In this document: piece after piece, positions 9,904-22,700 of the stretch
How the letters are laid out: each line of letters begins with the position of its first letter
Position numbering within the stretch: the first letter of the stretch is position 1
Program-made: the position numbers and the translations under genes
The notes under the pieces: generated by a model
Databases searched by the model: none
What the model was told of the DNA's origin: nothing
What the model saw: only the letters and a program-made list of their open reading frames with translations
From: Protonemura montana
Taxonomy: Eukaryota > Arthropoda > Insecta > Plecoptera > Nemouridae
Reading direction: 5' to 3'
DNA length: 64,000 bases
Assembly: GCA_947568835.1 (NCBI GenBank)
Contig: OX387605.1
Location: forward strand, 13,892,418-13,956,417

Positions 9904-11699
9904 TATCTACTTTGATTCAGTGTAGGCCTAATTTGCTGGGAAAAAAAATATAATACACTTATCAGCAGTAAAATAGGATGCATTTCAGTACCATGCTCAC
10001 ACTGTAATCGAAACACAGGAAAATGAAGCACACATTAGTACACACTCAGATGAGGTCATCATGCTGAGTTAATTGTTTCAAGATTTTATTTAAGAAGATG
10101 CCGTAGATTATTATCTAAAAATCACTTCGGCAGCAGACTAGAAATAAATCGATTGGAGCCAAAGACTCACAAGCTAGTGAGCTAGGTATAATCGTTGATA
10201 TAATTGAATTAGGTAGTACAATCAATCAGCGGACCACAGTTATGCAACTATGGCATCAAGTTCGCTCCCAACTTGATGGATCGCAACATTGCAAGGTTTT
10301 AAAATAAATGATCTCGGTGAAATAATCGATCCCTTGTGGGTATCAGGTGTGCGATAAAACAGAAACTATATCTAATAAGACATGCAATCCTTATTCTATG
10401 ATGATTTAGATGGCCTGCCATGTGGCTGTGGTATGCAGGCTATGGTATTTTATGTAACTGTGACCGACTTACCAACACTATGACCAACTCCACAGTGTCA
10501 CCGATTTTCCAGCTTACATTCCTTAATTTGAGATGTCCAAAAAGTTTCATACTTCCGATTTGTGGCGTAATTTTCATTTTTATCACCAAAATGTTGTTAG
10601 AGGCACCTTCAAACAGTGAATGAAAATAATCGCCCTTGAAACTGATGCAGCCATCTAGTTGCTAACTGTTAAACCAAAAGATCGAACTTAATTAAAGATT
10701 AACTAGAGAGCGCGAACCAAAACGCGCTGATTTTTAAAGTATATACATTACAGGTAACGTTCCTAGAATGTAACTGTCACTTTTGTTAAAAAACTAATGA
10801 AATCTAAAGCACCAACTGCAAATGTTTTCGTGTGGCACCTGCCGATACCACGTGTTGCCGGCTCGTTTGCTCAGCATACAGTTTAACAGTAAGGCTCTGA
10901 CTATGTAGAGCTATACTATCATATGAATCTACTTTATGAATATATCCTATGACTCTTCAATATAGGAGCCGATTTTTCAGTGTTCCGTTACAAACCTAAC
11001 AGTCATTTAAATAGTGTTTTTTTTTTTGCTTCGCAACGGCCAATAAGAAAATGTTTTTTGTTTGTTAACTCTAAGAGGCATGGTGGTAACACAGGTGGTA
11101 AGACACCATTACCATTATTTCTGGATTTTTTTCTGCCGATTCCAAGGGCGGTAAAACTTACGCATACCTCAAACCGCTTGCGCTTAGATTTGTGGATTGG
11201 CGGTAAAAGAAACTACATATTATTACACCACAATAATCAGTTCGCTCGCTCGCTGCCTTTGAGGGCATACCGATGCATGTGCGCTTGAATTTTTGAATAC
11301 AAATGCATTTTTAGCTAAGCTGATATATCTACTACCATTTCTGAGCTTTCAAACAGTATTTTCATAATTATTACGAGTTCTAGTCATAAAAAGGGTGGTA
11401 TTTTGCCCTTATCCTACCACCATGCACTATGAGTAGGTACTGCATGGTCTAGTACGAGGGTTGAAAGTTGTTTTAAAATGTAAAGCATTTTGAGAATTAT
11501 TTTGATCTTTGTGACTGAGATGTATCACCCAGTTAATAACCCAGTTTTTTAATTAACGACGTGATTTATCTTGACCTAATTAAATTGCATAAGAAATATA
11601 TCTGTAACCATCAGAAATGAAAGATAGTTTCGATGTTACTTTTAACGATGACGTAAGAAGTATACATCATTGGCAACATTGATTTTTACACCATTGGTT
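9904..11699. other. Intergenic DNA, nothing recognised
   Basis: No supported gene, RNA or structured repeat. The largest frame (102 codons at 10980-11288) shows no domain. Confidence 0.4.
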
Positions 11700-11828
11700 T
11701 TTACACAAACTGTAAATGTAACATATGTAACTAGGATTAGTAACAATTGTATTTAGTATTAGATACATTTAGTTATTTGTTAAACAATTTACTTTGTAAA
11801 CAAACAAATAAATCAAATCAAATCAAAT
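11700..11828 (+). repeat. Probable retroelement 3' tail with (AAATC)n
   Basis: A/T-rich sequence ends AACAAATAAATCAAATCAAATCAAAT, that is, AATAAA followed by a short pentamer array. Interpreted as a LINE-type 3' end; no coding part recognised. Confidence 0.4.
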
Positions 11829-12654
11829 GGGACTGTCAGTGACCAGATACGAAAGCCACACTTGATAAAACCAAATGAACAGAAATTCACTTTGACGACA
11901 GTTCATTTTTGGATGGCAGTGAATTTAAAGGTGACTTTTGATGATGAAACAATGTTATTTTGCTATAAATACGAGAGAAATGGGTGGCAGACCTCAGTGA
12001 ATTAAGAACTTCGGGGTAAACTATAGTGTAATTGAGCACTTTAATCGCGCAATGATAAAGACGTAGTGTCCAGAAGACGACCCGTCGTTATTTTATTTTG
12101 TTTAGTTATGTCTATAAGAGTTGTATATTATGTTCATATTGATTTTAAATGATTGTATCTTTTATTTTTCCGTCATTGATGATTTTTGAAGCATATCTTA
12201 TCTTTTCGCACTGAATAAGGTAAACACGCTTGCTACATGGTAGTATTGTATTACCACCCCATAGAGATGGGAGAGTTGGTGATAAAAATTGCCTTCACGT
12301 ATTATAGTGTTTGCCATTCAATAAGCATTAAACCCATCAACTAAAAAAGATAAAAATAAACAAGAGTTAAAGGTTTGGAAATGGTTTGTTTGTCAACCTT
12401 TGACAAAACTGTGAATCTAATTTCTTTCCTTTTACTTGGGAGTGCATATACAACTTTGGGCAACATTTCTTCCAACGGGCAGTTTTAATATGTCCAACTC
12501 AATTTATGAGACTCATCCCCATGGTTACACCTAATCAGATACTTCTGTTTTCATCTTAACCTGCTTATTTAACTGGCATTTAGCATTGTGAAAACGGTGA
12601 GGATAGAAATGGAGAAGTTCGGCTGAAATTTTGGTATTATGGTATTATGGTACA

Positions 12655-12925
12655 TGAAGACTTTCAGGAAGGTACAACTCGAACAGCAGGATTCCTCCAC
12701 AAATCCATGCTGTCGATTTTTTGATAAGCAAGGCGAGTGAAGTTGCTGTACTAACTTTCATTCCTCCAACCTCTCTCCCGAACATAACTGATCATGTGTA
12801 TGATGGTCACCTATCCAATATCTGACCCAGCGCATTGTTGCTTAACGTCGGTGATCTCACGAGAACCGGTGTTTCCAACACGCTTTCGGTGTGAATGTTC
12901 GAGGAGGGCTCGTAAGCAATTGGAA
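12655..12925 (+). repeat. Dispersed repeat family A, copy
   Basis: Contains GGTACAACTCGAAC, GGATTCCTCCACAAATCC, GATAAGCAAGGCGAGT, ATGATGGTCACC and CCAATATCTGACCCAG in order. The same blocks occur at 13.6-14.0 kb (plus), 57.4 kb (plus), 8.1 kb (minus) and 26.5-26.9 kb (minus). Confidence 0.7.
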
Positions 12926-13059
12926 CCGCTGTGTGACTTGATTTAGTCAAGAACACTCACATCTAACAAATGCTTACATAGTTAAAATTAATCTAATTAA
13001 ACATCCGCAATTAAAGTACGAGAATTTGCAGTTCTTTAGCATCTGCATGCCTGGAAAAT

Positions 13060-13300
13060 ATTTGGTATGTGATAGCAGCCGTGGACGCCATTGCTGTTAT
13101 CACCTCAATCCACTTCGAAAACCGGTCAGCCAATAGAAGCCGCGCTTCAGTCGATCGAAAGTACGAGGCGGGGTCGATCGAGCACGTGTTGTGACGTCAC
13201 TTGCACAGCGATGCAGTAGGTTTCAGGCGATACTCTTCTGTCGGCTACTCGCCTGGTACGAAGAGACAAATTTTCGCCTCGTTTTAGACGATTATTTCAG
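13060..13300. promoter_or_regulatory. Promoter-like CpG patch with CCAAT, E-box and CRE
   Basis: GC-rich segment in AT-rich surroundings with CCAAT at 13130-13134, the E-box CACGTG at 13183-13188 and a perfect CRE, TGACGTCA, at 13192-13199. On the minus strand, CAGCAATGGCGTCC (ATG at 13089-13091) resembles the YY1/TISU-type start element also seen at the distal tango promoter. That would fit minus-strand transcription toward the candidate exons at 9.9 kb. A plus-strand ATG at 13312 is followed 12 bases later by a usable gtacgt donor, so direction is unresolved. Confidence 0.4.
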
Positions 13301-13611
13301 TTGAAACTTGTCATGGTTGGATTAACCGTACGTATAGGCAGTCCCGTGGCACTCACGCGTACCACGAGTTGCTTCAAAGTTTTCACAGGCAAACTAAATT
13401 TCCTGACAACGTCATTAGTTCCCAGCTACTTGACAGAATTTTATAAAAATTATAGGCATAGGCAACGCATCAAAATAGGATCGATCGGAAGATAAAAATA
13501 TGCATATTCTGACTTTAGTTGCAAAACTTGTAGCAAACCTTTACAAGATACGATATTTTCTGCGTTGTAGTGTGATCTTACAGATCTTACAGATTGATTG
13601 CTTGATTAGTG

Positions 13612-13985
13612 ACGTTTAACGACGCACTGTTTTTTGACAACGGACAATGTGGCACTGGTCTAATAGTGCCAGTAAATTAGTGAGTGATGATGAGAATGAT
13701 GATTTACCTTCCTAATTAAGAAGGAGGGGAAACCCAGTGCATGTGGCCTACTCCTGTCGACGAGCACCAATGGGACCACTGGCTTAACATCCCCTCCGCA
13801 ATTGAACAATTGACAGCAATTGAAAAAATTAAAGGACGGTACAACTCGAACCACAGGATTCCTCCACAAATCCATGCTGTCGAGAGGTTGATAAGCAAGG
13901 CGAGTTAAGTTGCTGAACTAACTTTCAACCCTCTAACCTCTCTACCGAACAGAACTGGTCATGTGTATGATGGTCACCCATATTT
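13612..13985 (+). repeat. Dispersed repeat family A, longest copy
   Basis: Begins GTTTAACGACGCACTG and runs through CTGGTCTAATAGTGCC, CCTACTCCTGTCGACGAGC, GGTACAACTCGAACC, CTGTCGAGAGG and GATGGTCACCC. The 26.5-26.9 kb copy matches it in reverse across the whole length (GACGCACTGTTTTGACAA through CCCACTCCTGTC). No open frame of interest. Confidence 0.65.
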
Positions 13986-14584
13986 CAGAAGTCAAATCTA
14001 AAACTGACAATCATGTGAAATGATTTAAATCAAAGATTTTAATTGCAAATGGGGTTGGATTGTTTCGCTCGCTACGCTCATCAAACACATACCATTTCAA
14101 TGTTTTAATGTCGAAGTCGATACGGGAAAAATAACTTCAATAACCACAATTTAAAGATCAAATTAAGTTGCAGGAGACATTTTGCATTACATGCATGCTC
14201 CCTTATGATATCAGCGATCAGAGGCGCCGGAGCAGCGATCATATTTCAGAGATCAGCCAGATCTGTGAACTCCAATCTGCTAGAGCCTCTCTTGCAGTCC
14301 GGAACATCAAACACGGAGAGAGATTTTTCTGCTTTTTTGACTGCCGAGTTAAATTTTAACAATTGGACTTGTTTTGCGGCGACCAGCACTACAGCGAAAC
14401 GAGTAATTCGGCTCTGGATGGGCGCGGAGTTTCGTGTGTGCAAGATAGCCGTCAAAAACAAAGTGTGAGCTTACCGATTCTTTTGAAATAAGGAACCTGG
14501 ACCAATACTTTGTTCGCTGCCAGCGAAACAAGCACCCTGTTACGGAATGTCCTGCACAGAGGCGACGGCGAATGTTATTTCCAC

Positions 14585-14604
14585 GGGGGTGCAAGCGCAC
14601 CCCC
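14585..14604. repeat. GC-rich hairpin
   Basis: GGGGGTGC and GCACCCCC form a perfect 8-bp stem around AAGC. A third TGCACCCCC follows at once. Confidence 0.6.
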
Positions 14605-16417
14605 TTGCACCCCCCTCCAGACGACCAAGTAACACAATCGCAATCCTACAGTCAGATTCAAATAAATTATCTTGAAATATATTCCAGAGGGAAGTAAAAC
14701 CATAACTAGGCGAATATGAAGGTGGTTCTTTTTGATATGATTTGTTTAAAAATTACAAAGTACTAAAAAATATGACACTCCTTTATTATGATATTTACAG
14801 ACAAAGTTGGTGGTTAACTGTTTAACTGTGCCCTTCCCGGATGACGCCAAGATTTCATTGTTGCCTGCGAAGCTAACTTACTCAAAAAAAGAGAACAATT
14901 CCGAATGACAGAACCAGATACGGTCACAGGCAAGTTATTATTGCACTGCGATTCTAAAGTGACACCGCCTGGGACTAAATCTTAAATAAGTTTGTGATTT
15001 TAGTAAATAATTAATACAATCAATTGCGATCGATCTCGGCAATGCGACAGCTTTCATCGACATGATGGTGGTTAAAGTGAGATCAAGTCGTGGTGCACTG
15101 AAACTCCCACTTTTTGTGACTAGGATTTGCGCTCTGAAATGACGTTTTTTTTCTATGGGCTTACCCTACAGAAACTGCTGTAACTATATAGTCTAAAAAA
15201 TATGTCATTGCAATGAGTTATAAGAATTTGTCAGCACATAATTTAACTGCAGCTTATGGCTACTGGAAATTATTTGAAAAATGTGAGTGCATACCACAAA
15301 ACACATCATCGAATTTTGAGCAGCTGGTCATGTGGAAGAAGGAAAAGCCATCAAAGCTTGATCATAGAGTAGGAAAAGTGGGAAGCCATGAAACAATAGA
15401 AAATTTAAGGTATGTGCCAAACTGATGCTGGCTGCTATATTAAACACAACCCGAGTGAAATCAGGAGCCATAGTTTGGTTGTAATCCAAATCTCCATGGT
15501 TTCTATGGATTCTATGATTGGTAATCATAGAGAGCTTCTCATTGCAAAGGGAATTCGATCACACGAACCACATACGGTAAAATTAATGCCATTCCACTGT
15601 GCTGGATTTGGTACCAGGATATAACAAAGAAAACAAACAATTTCTCTACATAAATTTCTTTTCTCTCGATTTTGTACAGAAAATTGGACTTACATAACTC
15701 TTAAATACCAGAATCAAAATACAATTATTACCATTAACTTCACAGTAGAAAGCTAAGGGAGCCAGGCAATGGCTAGTTGATGAGTCAACCAGCAGAAATC
15801 TCACTGAAAATATCAATCCTTGCTTTAATAATTTTGTACAATTAACAAGAAAACAGAACAGTAAAAAAGTCATGGCTAACCAGTACGGCCAAATCAAAAC
15901 GTTCTATCTCAATAGGTGTGAGTGGGTGAGGATCATGCACGTCCATCCTAAATGCAGGCAACAAAATGGCACGACGTAACAACTGCGCACGCAAAACCTT
16001 TCCAACATTTTGCGGAATCGGTTGGCATTTAAATGCTTGTAAATGTGTAACCACACGTGTCTTTTTGATATGTGAGGCTCGCTTGAGATTCGTCTTAGAA
16101 CACTGAGTAAAGGTCCTTCAGCTGCCTTGTTAAATACAATGCGATCAATGAATTCATATCCTAGCACTATTCTACATGCAGTTTATGGTATAGAATAAAG
16201 TTACGCTAAAAAGCACACAACCCTTCTTATGCTTCCCTTAATAGTTTTATGGTAAGATTACTATAGAGACATGTGGGGCTATATAATTTTTTCATATATA
16301 GAGATTTCACTACGCATTATGTGGACTACATAAACATTTATACGATATGTTTTCTTCGCTCGATACTGAGCGACGGCGAATTGTCCTCTTCTCTCGCATC
16401 ACCGGCCAGTTTACAAA
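14605..16417. other. Intergenic DNA and presumed tango 3' UTR, no gene seen
   Basis: No supported coding exon. A 70-codon plus frame at 15213-15425 has no recognised domain. The tango transcript must end somewhere left of 16515. I found no minus-strand AATAAA in the first kilobase, only a TATAAA variant at 16337-16342 (minus), so the 3' end is not placed. Confidence 0.35.
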
Positions 16418-16461
16418 ACGTACACTCACACACGCACGTATACACACATACACACACACAC
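16418..16461. repeat. (CA)n microsatellite
   Basis: Interrupted CA/TACACA array just past the tango stop codon, inside the presumed 3' UTR. It makes a long false frame on the minus strand. Confidence 0.75.
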
Positions 16462-16514
16462 GGAGTGCGAAACGATCGTTACGGCGATCAGCAGTCTGTG
16501 GACGACGGGTGTTG

Positions 16515-16753
16515 CTACTCAAAGCTGGTGTTGAACATGTTGAGGTCCTCGAAAGAGGTGGCTCCTCCCTGATCCAGCATTTGCAGCATGTCGGAGAGCT
16601 CCTGCTGCTGTGGGGGTCCGTTAGGTCCTTGGGGGCCTCCAGGTGCCGATCCTGTGGGGCCCGATCCGGGCCCAGAACCGCCTGGGTGACCTCCTGGACC
16701 GCCGGGAGGACCGGACTCCCCTGGTTGGCCAGAGCCCTGCCATGCCCACATGC
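16515..16753 (-). CDS. tgo: tango last coding exon (C-terminal activation domain end)
   Basis: Acceptor tttgcag at 16754-16760, entering in phase 1 (G/GC). Encodes GMWAWQ, a Gly/Pro-rich stretch, then [14 protein letters not shown] and the terminal [12 protein letters not shown], with TAG at 16515-16517. The MLQMLDQGG...LNMF ending is the conserved C-terminus of insect Tango. Confidence 0.95.
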
Positions 16754-19700
16754 CTGCAAATATTGCTGTGTTATGAAGTGTTCACAATATATACTTTTTT
16801 TTTCATAAAAATAACTTAAGAAGCTAGTAATCATATTCACAAAAATCATCAGGTACTTATTCTACAAATGAGATCGTATATTACCAGTTATTTAATTCAA
16901 TAATCAAAGACAGGTTCTGCTGCTAAAAATGGGACAATGTTCTTCTAGGAGATTCATGAAACAGTTCATGTTCAAGATCAATGCCAAAACAACATAAATT
17001 CAGAGTTTTTTAATCTCGTAATTTACTTTGATGTATGAAGATTACTGTAAGACAGAGGACCTAACAGGTCCTTCCCATTCTCTGAGTGCAATGACACCGA
17101 CGGAGAGGAAGAACTCACCTGGCAAGAAGTGCTGTCTTCTAATGTTCAGAATATTTAGGGAGCAAATTACTTCTAGTGACTATAAAAGAAATGAGAGTAA
17201 CCTGGGAGTAGGATATTGGGGCTAAAAAACCCGAATAGCTAGACAGTTGAACGAAAAGTAACATAATATGAAAATAACATGAAACAGCGTTATCTAACCG
17301 GCGTTTCCGGGCGGAGCGGCAGGTGCGTGGTAGGGTCCGCCGCGTGCTCCGCCGCTAAGCTGGGTGTACGTCGGCCCCCCAGGAGACCGCGAGGGGGACA
17401 GCTGGCTGTACTGGTAGCCCTCGGTGACGGGCTGCTGGCGCAGTGACCACGCCGCCTGCGCTGGTGTCGGGCTTGTCGTCGCTGCCGCCTTGCCGATGCG
17501 ACTCAGCACTGACCCACCACCGCCTCCGCCACCTCCACCGCCGGCTTGCTGCTTTCAACAGATGGGCAAGTTAGGGGGTTGGTGGTATGAGTCAGTGGGA
17601 TTTTTGGTAAAGGTGCTTATTTATGAGGTTATTTTTATGCACTGTAGGATTGGTTGAAATTGGACATTTCAGTCCAGGCTGAGATATATCAGTTGTAGGA
17701 TAAAGTACCAATGTAAAATGGTATCATTTTCATATAATTTAAGTCATTATTTCAACAGTGAACAGTGGATTTTATGATACATTTTGAATATTTAACTACA
17801 AAGAAAATTGTAACTTTCCGATATTTTATGTTTTCCTAGGAAGCAAGATTATTACAATTTTACCGTGCACACACATAATGCAAGATGTTTGAGCAACTTC
17901 CTGATTGTCATATCCTTTGTAAACCTACATTAACGTGTACTACCTACTTACATCTATATTTACGTCCAAAAATCCAGTTTTAAAGATGGTTTTAGTTGAA
18001 CGACACTAGCCCAAACGTTAAATATCTTAAAATAGTTGAACCAAATTTCAGAGGCGTCAATTCTAAAATAACTGATTACTAAGCCAATTAAATATGTGCA
18101 ATACATACCTGTCCATTTGGCGACCCGTACCCGATGGGGGGGTCGTACGAGCTGTACACGTTTTGTGCACTGGCGGGCCGCGCCTGCTGCTGTTGCCCCT
18201 GCAGGTGCTGTGCAGGCGAGATCATGTGGGTGTAGCCAGCGTCACGCCGCTGTAGGCTGTAGTCCAGTCCTGGCTGCTGGTATGACACCTGGGAATAACG
18301 CACAACATCACACAATTGAACCAGCGGCGGCCGGGTTATTGGCAAAATTATTGCGCAGGACAGTGCTGCAATGCTTGTAAAAGATTTCTTATTTCTAAAA
18401 CCATGCCTTTCTTGGATTCTACATTAAATTTGAACTATTTTTGGCTATTTTTTGGCTCAAAAATGGCTCATTTTTGGCTCACCCTCATACATAAAAAATG
18501 TATGAGGGTGAAAAGATTTGAAATGTCTTCGTCACCTTAAATTTAAGATTTGCTGATACAAAATAAGTACATAGATTTCAAGTTTTGCTGCCTCAATTAC
18601 AGCGTTGAGTGTGCATACACTCAACGATTACAGCATGGGACCAAGTACACAATTGTGCAAAGTACACAATTAGATATCACTAATAAAAAAAGTACATGAA
18701 ATCAAATCTCTGCTTCACCACTTGTGGTGTGGTCTCTAAGAGACATGGAACTCAACCTAAGGACAACATGGGCAACACTTGCGTTGGACGGAAAGGTGGC
18801 GGTTTGCGCTAGCAGCCCTAAGGTGCTCACCTGATCTTCAGCTCCGTCGGTCTGCGAGTGCAGCGCCTTGGCGCTCGTGTTTGTGCAGACGATGTATTCG
18901 ACGTCGTCCGTGTAAGGGTTGAGGAAGGCAAACGCCGATGTGCGTAGCCACACCCAGTCGCGGCTCTTGGCGCGGAATCGGTACATCACCGACATCACCT
19001 GTCCCTTCAGCTTGAGCACTGCGAATCACAAATAATGGCTTGGTTAACAGGCCACAAATTGCAATGGCAAGTAAGATATGAAGAGTTGTGGAGTTTCTGA
19101 GCGGCAAGACCTTGGTTTGCCTTTTGATCGATTGCAAAGAATGAATGTTGGAATTAAAGAATAAGCCAGCAAGAACTAAATCGGTAACTCTGGTCAGAAA
19201 ATGTTGTTGAACTAAGCAATAACATAGAATAACATTTCTGAACTTGAGTATAGTGACTTGTTTCACAAATTATGTTTGTTTGGGGGTCAGTTCTATAACA
19301 AGTCAATATTTATTTATAATTATACGTATTTTTTAAAATATGATATTTCTTAAAGTTTGCTGCTGTTGCAGGTACATGTGCAATGTGGCTTTGGCATGGA
19401 GTCTATACCTTGCTCGAAGCTGTCCTTCATGTGTGACTGGTCCTCGGGGTGGAAGAACTCGTAGCACGACTTTCCAAGCAGCTCGGGAGGCGTGTATCCG
19501 AGCAGGGTCATCACCCGCTGGTCCACAAAAGTAAACTTGCCTTCCATTGAGTGCCGCGAGATGAACTCTGTAATGTGAGCCATACAAGTTTAAAAATGAA
19601 CTATTTTAAAATTGGTAATAAAAAACAAAAACAACCTAAATTGGTAAAAAAAAAACCTAAATTGTTTAATACTGCTTGGCAGGTAACCATACCGGAGCAG

Positions 19701-22700
19701 AAATAATATCTGTTTGTTAAGACAAAGGCACGATTCGTTCGAAAATAAACTGCTAAAGCAAGGGTCATTAAAATATTTAACGACACCTAACATTAACAGT
19801 TGAATACCTGGCACCCTCATCAAGAAATTAACTTTACGTAAGAACTATTTCAACTTCAACCATTAAAAAACTTTTCTCTTTATCTTTATTTCTTTTGCAG
19901 TGATTTAAAATATTAACTTGTAGCATTGTAGATTGTACATATGTTATGATAAGAAATCCAATTGTGCTTTCCTAAACAATGGTCTAACAGTGCCTGTGGT
20001 TGTCTTCATTTGATTGTGCCTGAATGCTATGAAAGTTTTGATAGATCCATTCTAAGCTCATTAATGACCATACTAGGGTTATTATTGATCATTGTTGGTT
20101 TCTAGTAAGTTGCTATTTCTTGCTTGAGCTGGCACACAAGAAATGCACAGATAACAAGAAAATAAATACAATCAATTCACAGGGCAGGTCATCTTTTATT
20201 GTAAGTACATTTCTCACCAAAAATTATATGGGGAATCAGATATTAGTCTCAATTTGTAGCTTACCAAGTGAACAAAACAAAAACAATACTTGAAGAAAAA
20301 ATGTTGTATCTTTATTATGATCGTCTCTAAGGGTTTGGAGCCTGGGGCTCTAAGCTTTCACAGCAACTCTAGCATCTACTTTCTACATACCTTCAATCTC
20401 AGAAACTCCAATCCACACCAAGAAGAACCGTCCTAATGTAATTTAATAAATTTGCATATAGTAGACTACTCACCAGCATTGTTGTTTGCACCTGCCAGAT
20501 CGCTCGTGTTTGGAGTCGATGTCACCTGCAGCCGTCCTATGGCTACCAGGCAGCAGTGCGAAGCATGGTTCTCGTCATCCTGCACACGATCCATCTGAAC
20601 GCCCGTTGGTGGCCAGTTCTTGATGTATCCGGTGCAGTGCACCACCGCGTAATTCTGTCCATCACGCGATGGGCCCAGGCTGTTACGCTGCTTGAGCCGG
20701 TTGAGGTGACCGACGGCCATGTTGTCTGCGGCGACGTTGCCCACTTTCATGCGGCAGATGAAGCCGCGCCGAGAGCCCATGCAAAGCCGCATCGAGGCTG
20801 GAAGAGGCGAGGCGGGCACGGTTAGACTAATTGCACGGGTTTGGGGAGATGGGAGGCTTTGAATTTAAATAAGAAAGGTGTGGACTATTAAAATTAAAAT
20901 AATTTAGGGTTTTAGGTGGTCTTGTCATAAAAGTGTGCAGGTTATTAATTTAAAATGGCATGAATGGTATACGGACATTAGATAGTCCAACTACGAAAGG
21001 GTGTATTATGTCCACCACATTGACAGTGAAAAAATATATCTTTAGGTGGTAAAAAGTTATTATTTTAGATCGACTGACTTTACATATAAATTAAAAGTAA
21101 TGTTCTGGATATAGCAACAGGTATAGGAGGTAAAGGCATCAAAAAAGGATTTGTCAGACAAAGCTTCATGGCAATATCTTGATATGACTTTAGCAAATGC
21201 CCTATCAAAATAAGAGAAATTTAAAATTAAATCAAGATGCTCAAAAAAATTAAATTGGAAAAAACCATTTTAAGCATTAAAAGAAAAAACCATACGACCA
21301 TGCCTAGCAACTATTAATCAAATCATTCCTCCACTGAGGCTTGAGGACCAAGCGGTGAGAATGGCAGGGGGTGTTGAATTTAGGGAGAGGATGGAAGCAA
21401 GTAGTGTTCACGAGTGGAGGGAACCAACCGTGGTCGGTGGTGGCGGGGGACTCACACTGGTGACCCTCCTTCTTCACGGTGCCAGTCTTTAGGTCAAGGA
21501 TGCGCCCAGAGTTTTGTGGCTCCTGCGTCGACAGCTGCTCACGAACTTTTTCCACATCCTCGCTGTGGATGTTGTCGAAGATGCACGAGCCAAACCACTC
21601 GCTCTGTAACATGGGCAGTATGCGGTTAGATCTGTTTCGTTGCATGTTCATGAAAACAAATAAAAGATTGCTGTGAATTGGATTTAAAGTAAGAACAGGT
21701 CTCATTTTAACAGCCAATTAGAGCATCAGTGATTAGTACTGATCAGTAAGATTTTAGCAGTGGCTGATGATGTTTATGTTTTTTACTATTGTGCTATCAA
21801 AAAATACAGGTGTTCTAATCATGAAGACAACACAAACTATAGTTGAAGTGTGAATAAGTACATATAGAGAAATTCAGTATGAAATTGAAATAGAATTTTT
21901 ATTTCCAAAAAATTGTTGTAAAAATGTTCACTTTATGAGGACAATTCTGAATAATACTCACATGATAGCCAAAAAAAGAGTGAGTGGCTGAAGAAACAAG
22001 CCCACGATTTCTAGGCTAACGGAAATGTACCTGCGGGTGGTTGAGCACTGGCGCTACTGAGTCGGACACGTAGATGATCCGGCCAGTGTCGCAAGACACG
22101 ACAAAGAGGAAGCCGTCGGCTGCCTCCAGGATCAAGTGCTTAAGCTCCTGGTCCGTGAGGAACGATGGCTTGTACGTGCCGTCCGTCGCTGTGTTGCCCG
22201 TACCTGCGTCATGCACAAAACGTCAGGTTCGCCACTGTGTGCGCAAATAGCCAACAGCAGTCACTGCATTATGTGCCAGTAGGCAAGGCAGATTGTCAGT
22301 CTGTTTAGGATGACAAGGTATGGAAGTTTTGGGTTCTCTCAGGTCTCAAATGGGGATATAATAGATTTTGGTATCATTACTTGGAGATTGATTTCACATG
22401 GTTACACGTGATGAAATTCGCGGTTTCATTTTGCCTTTCTAGACTATAAATCCAGAAATATAAAAATGACAGTGAGTTGTGATAAATATCAGTGGAATCG
22501 CAAAACACAGGAACATGTCAATTGGTATTCTTACGACACACGTCTATTTATATTCCACATCTTCGCAAAATAATTTAAACCTAAATATTAGTTGAGCTGC
22601 TCACTAAAGATGCTTTTTAATATTCACTCTCGTATCCCATTCTCGGTACACCAGATCAGCATAACATAAAGATAGCCGAAGCCCGAAATCTGAACGCTGA

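Noticed and set aside
16310-16849. 179-codon minus-strand frame and 153-codon plus frame across the tango last exon
   Set aside because: Both are other-frame shadows of the Gly/Pro-rich tango C-terminus and the adjacent CA microsatellite.
18838-19266. 142-codon minus frame overlapping the PAS-B exon
   Set aside because: It reads the PAS-B exon in the wrong frame and runs into intron; the correct frame gives the [13 protein letters not shown] signature.
21301-21717. Using the GT at 21457-21456 as the donor of the PAS-A exon
   Set aside because: It would shift the frame; the GT two bases later gives T/gtgagt and restores HQSSMRL as in Tango.
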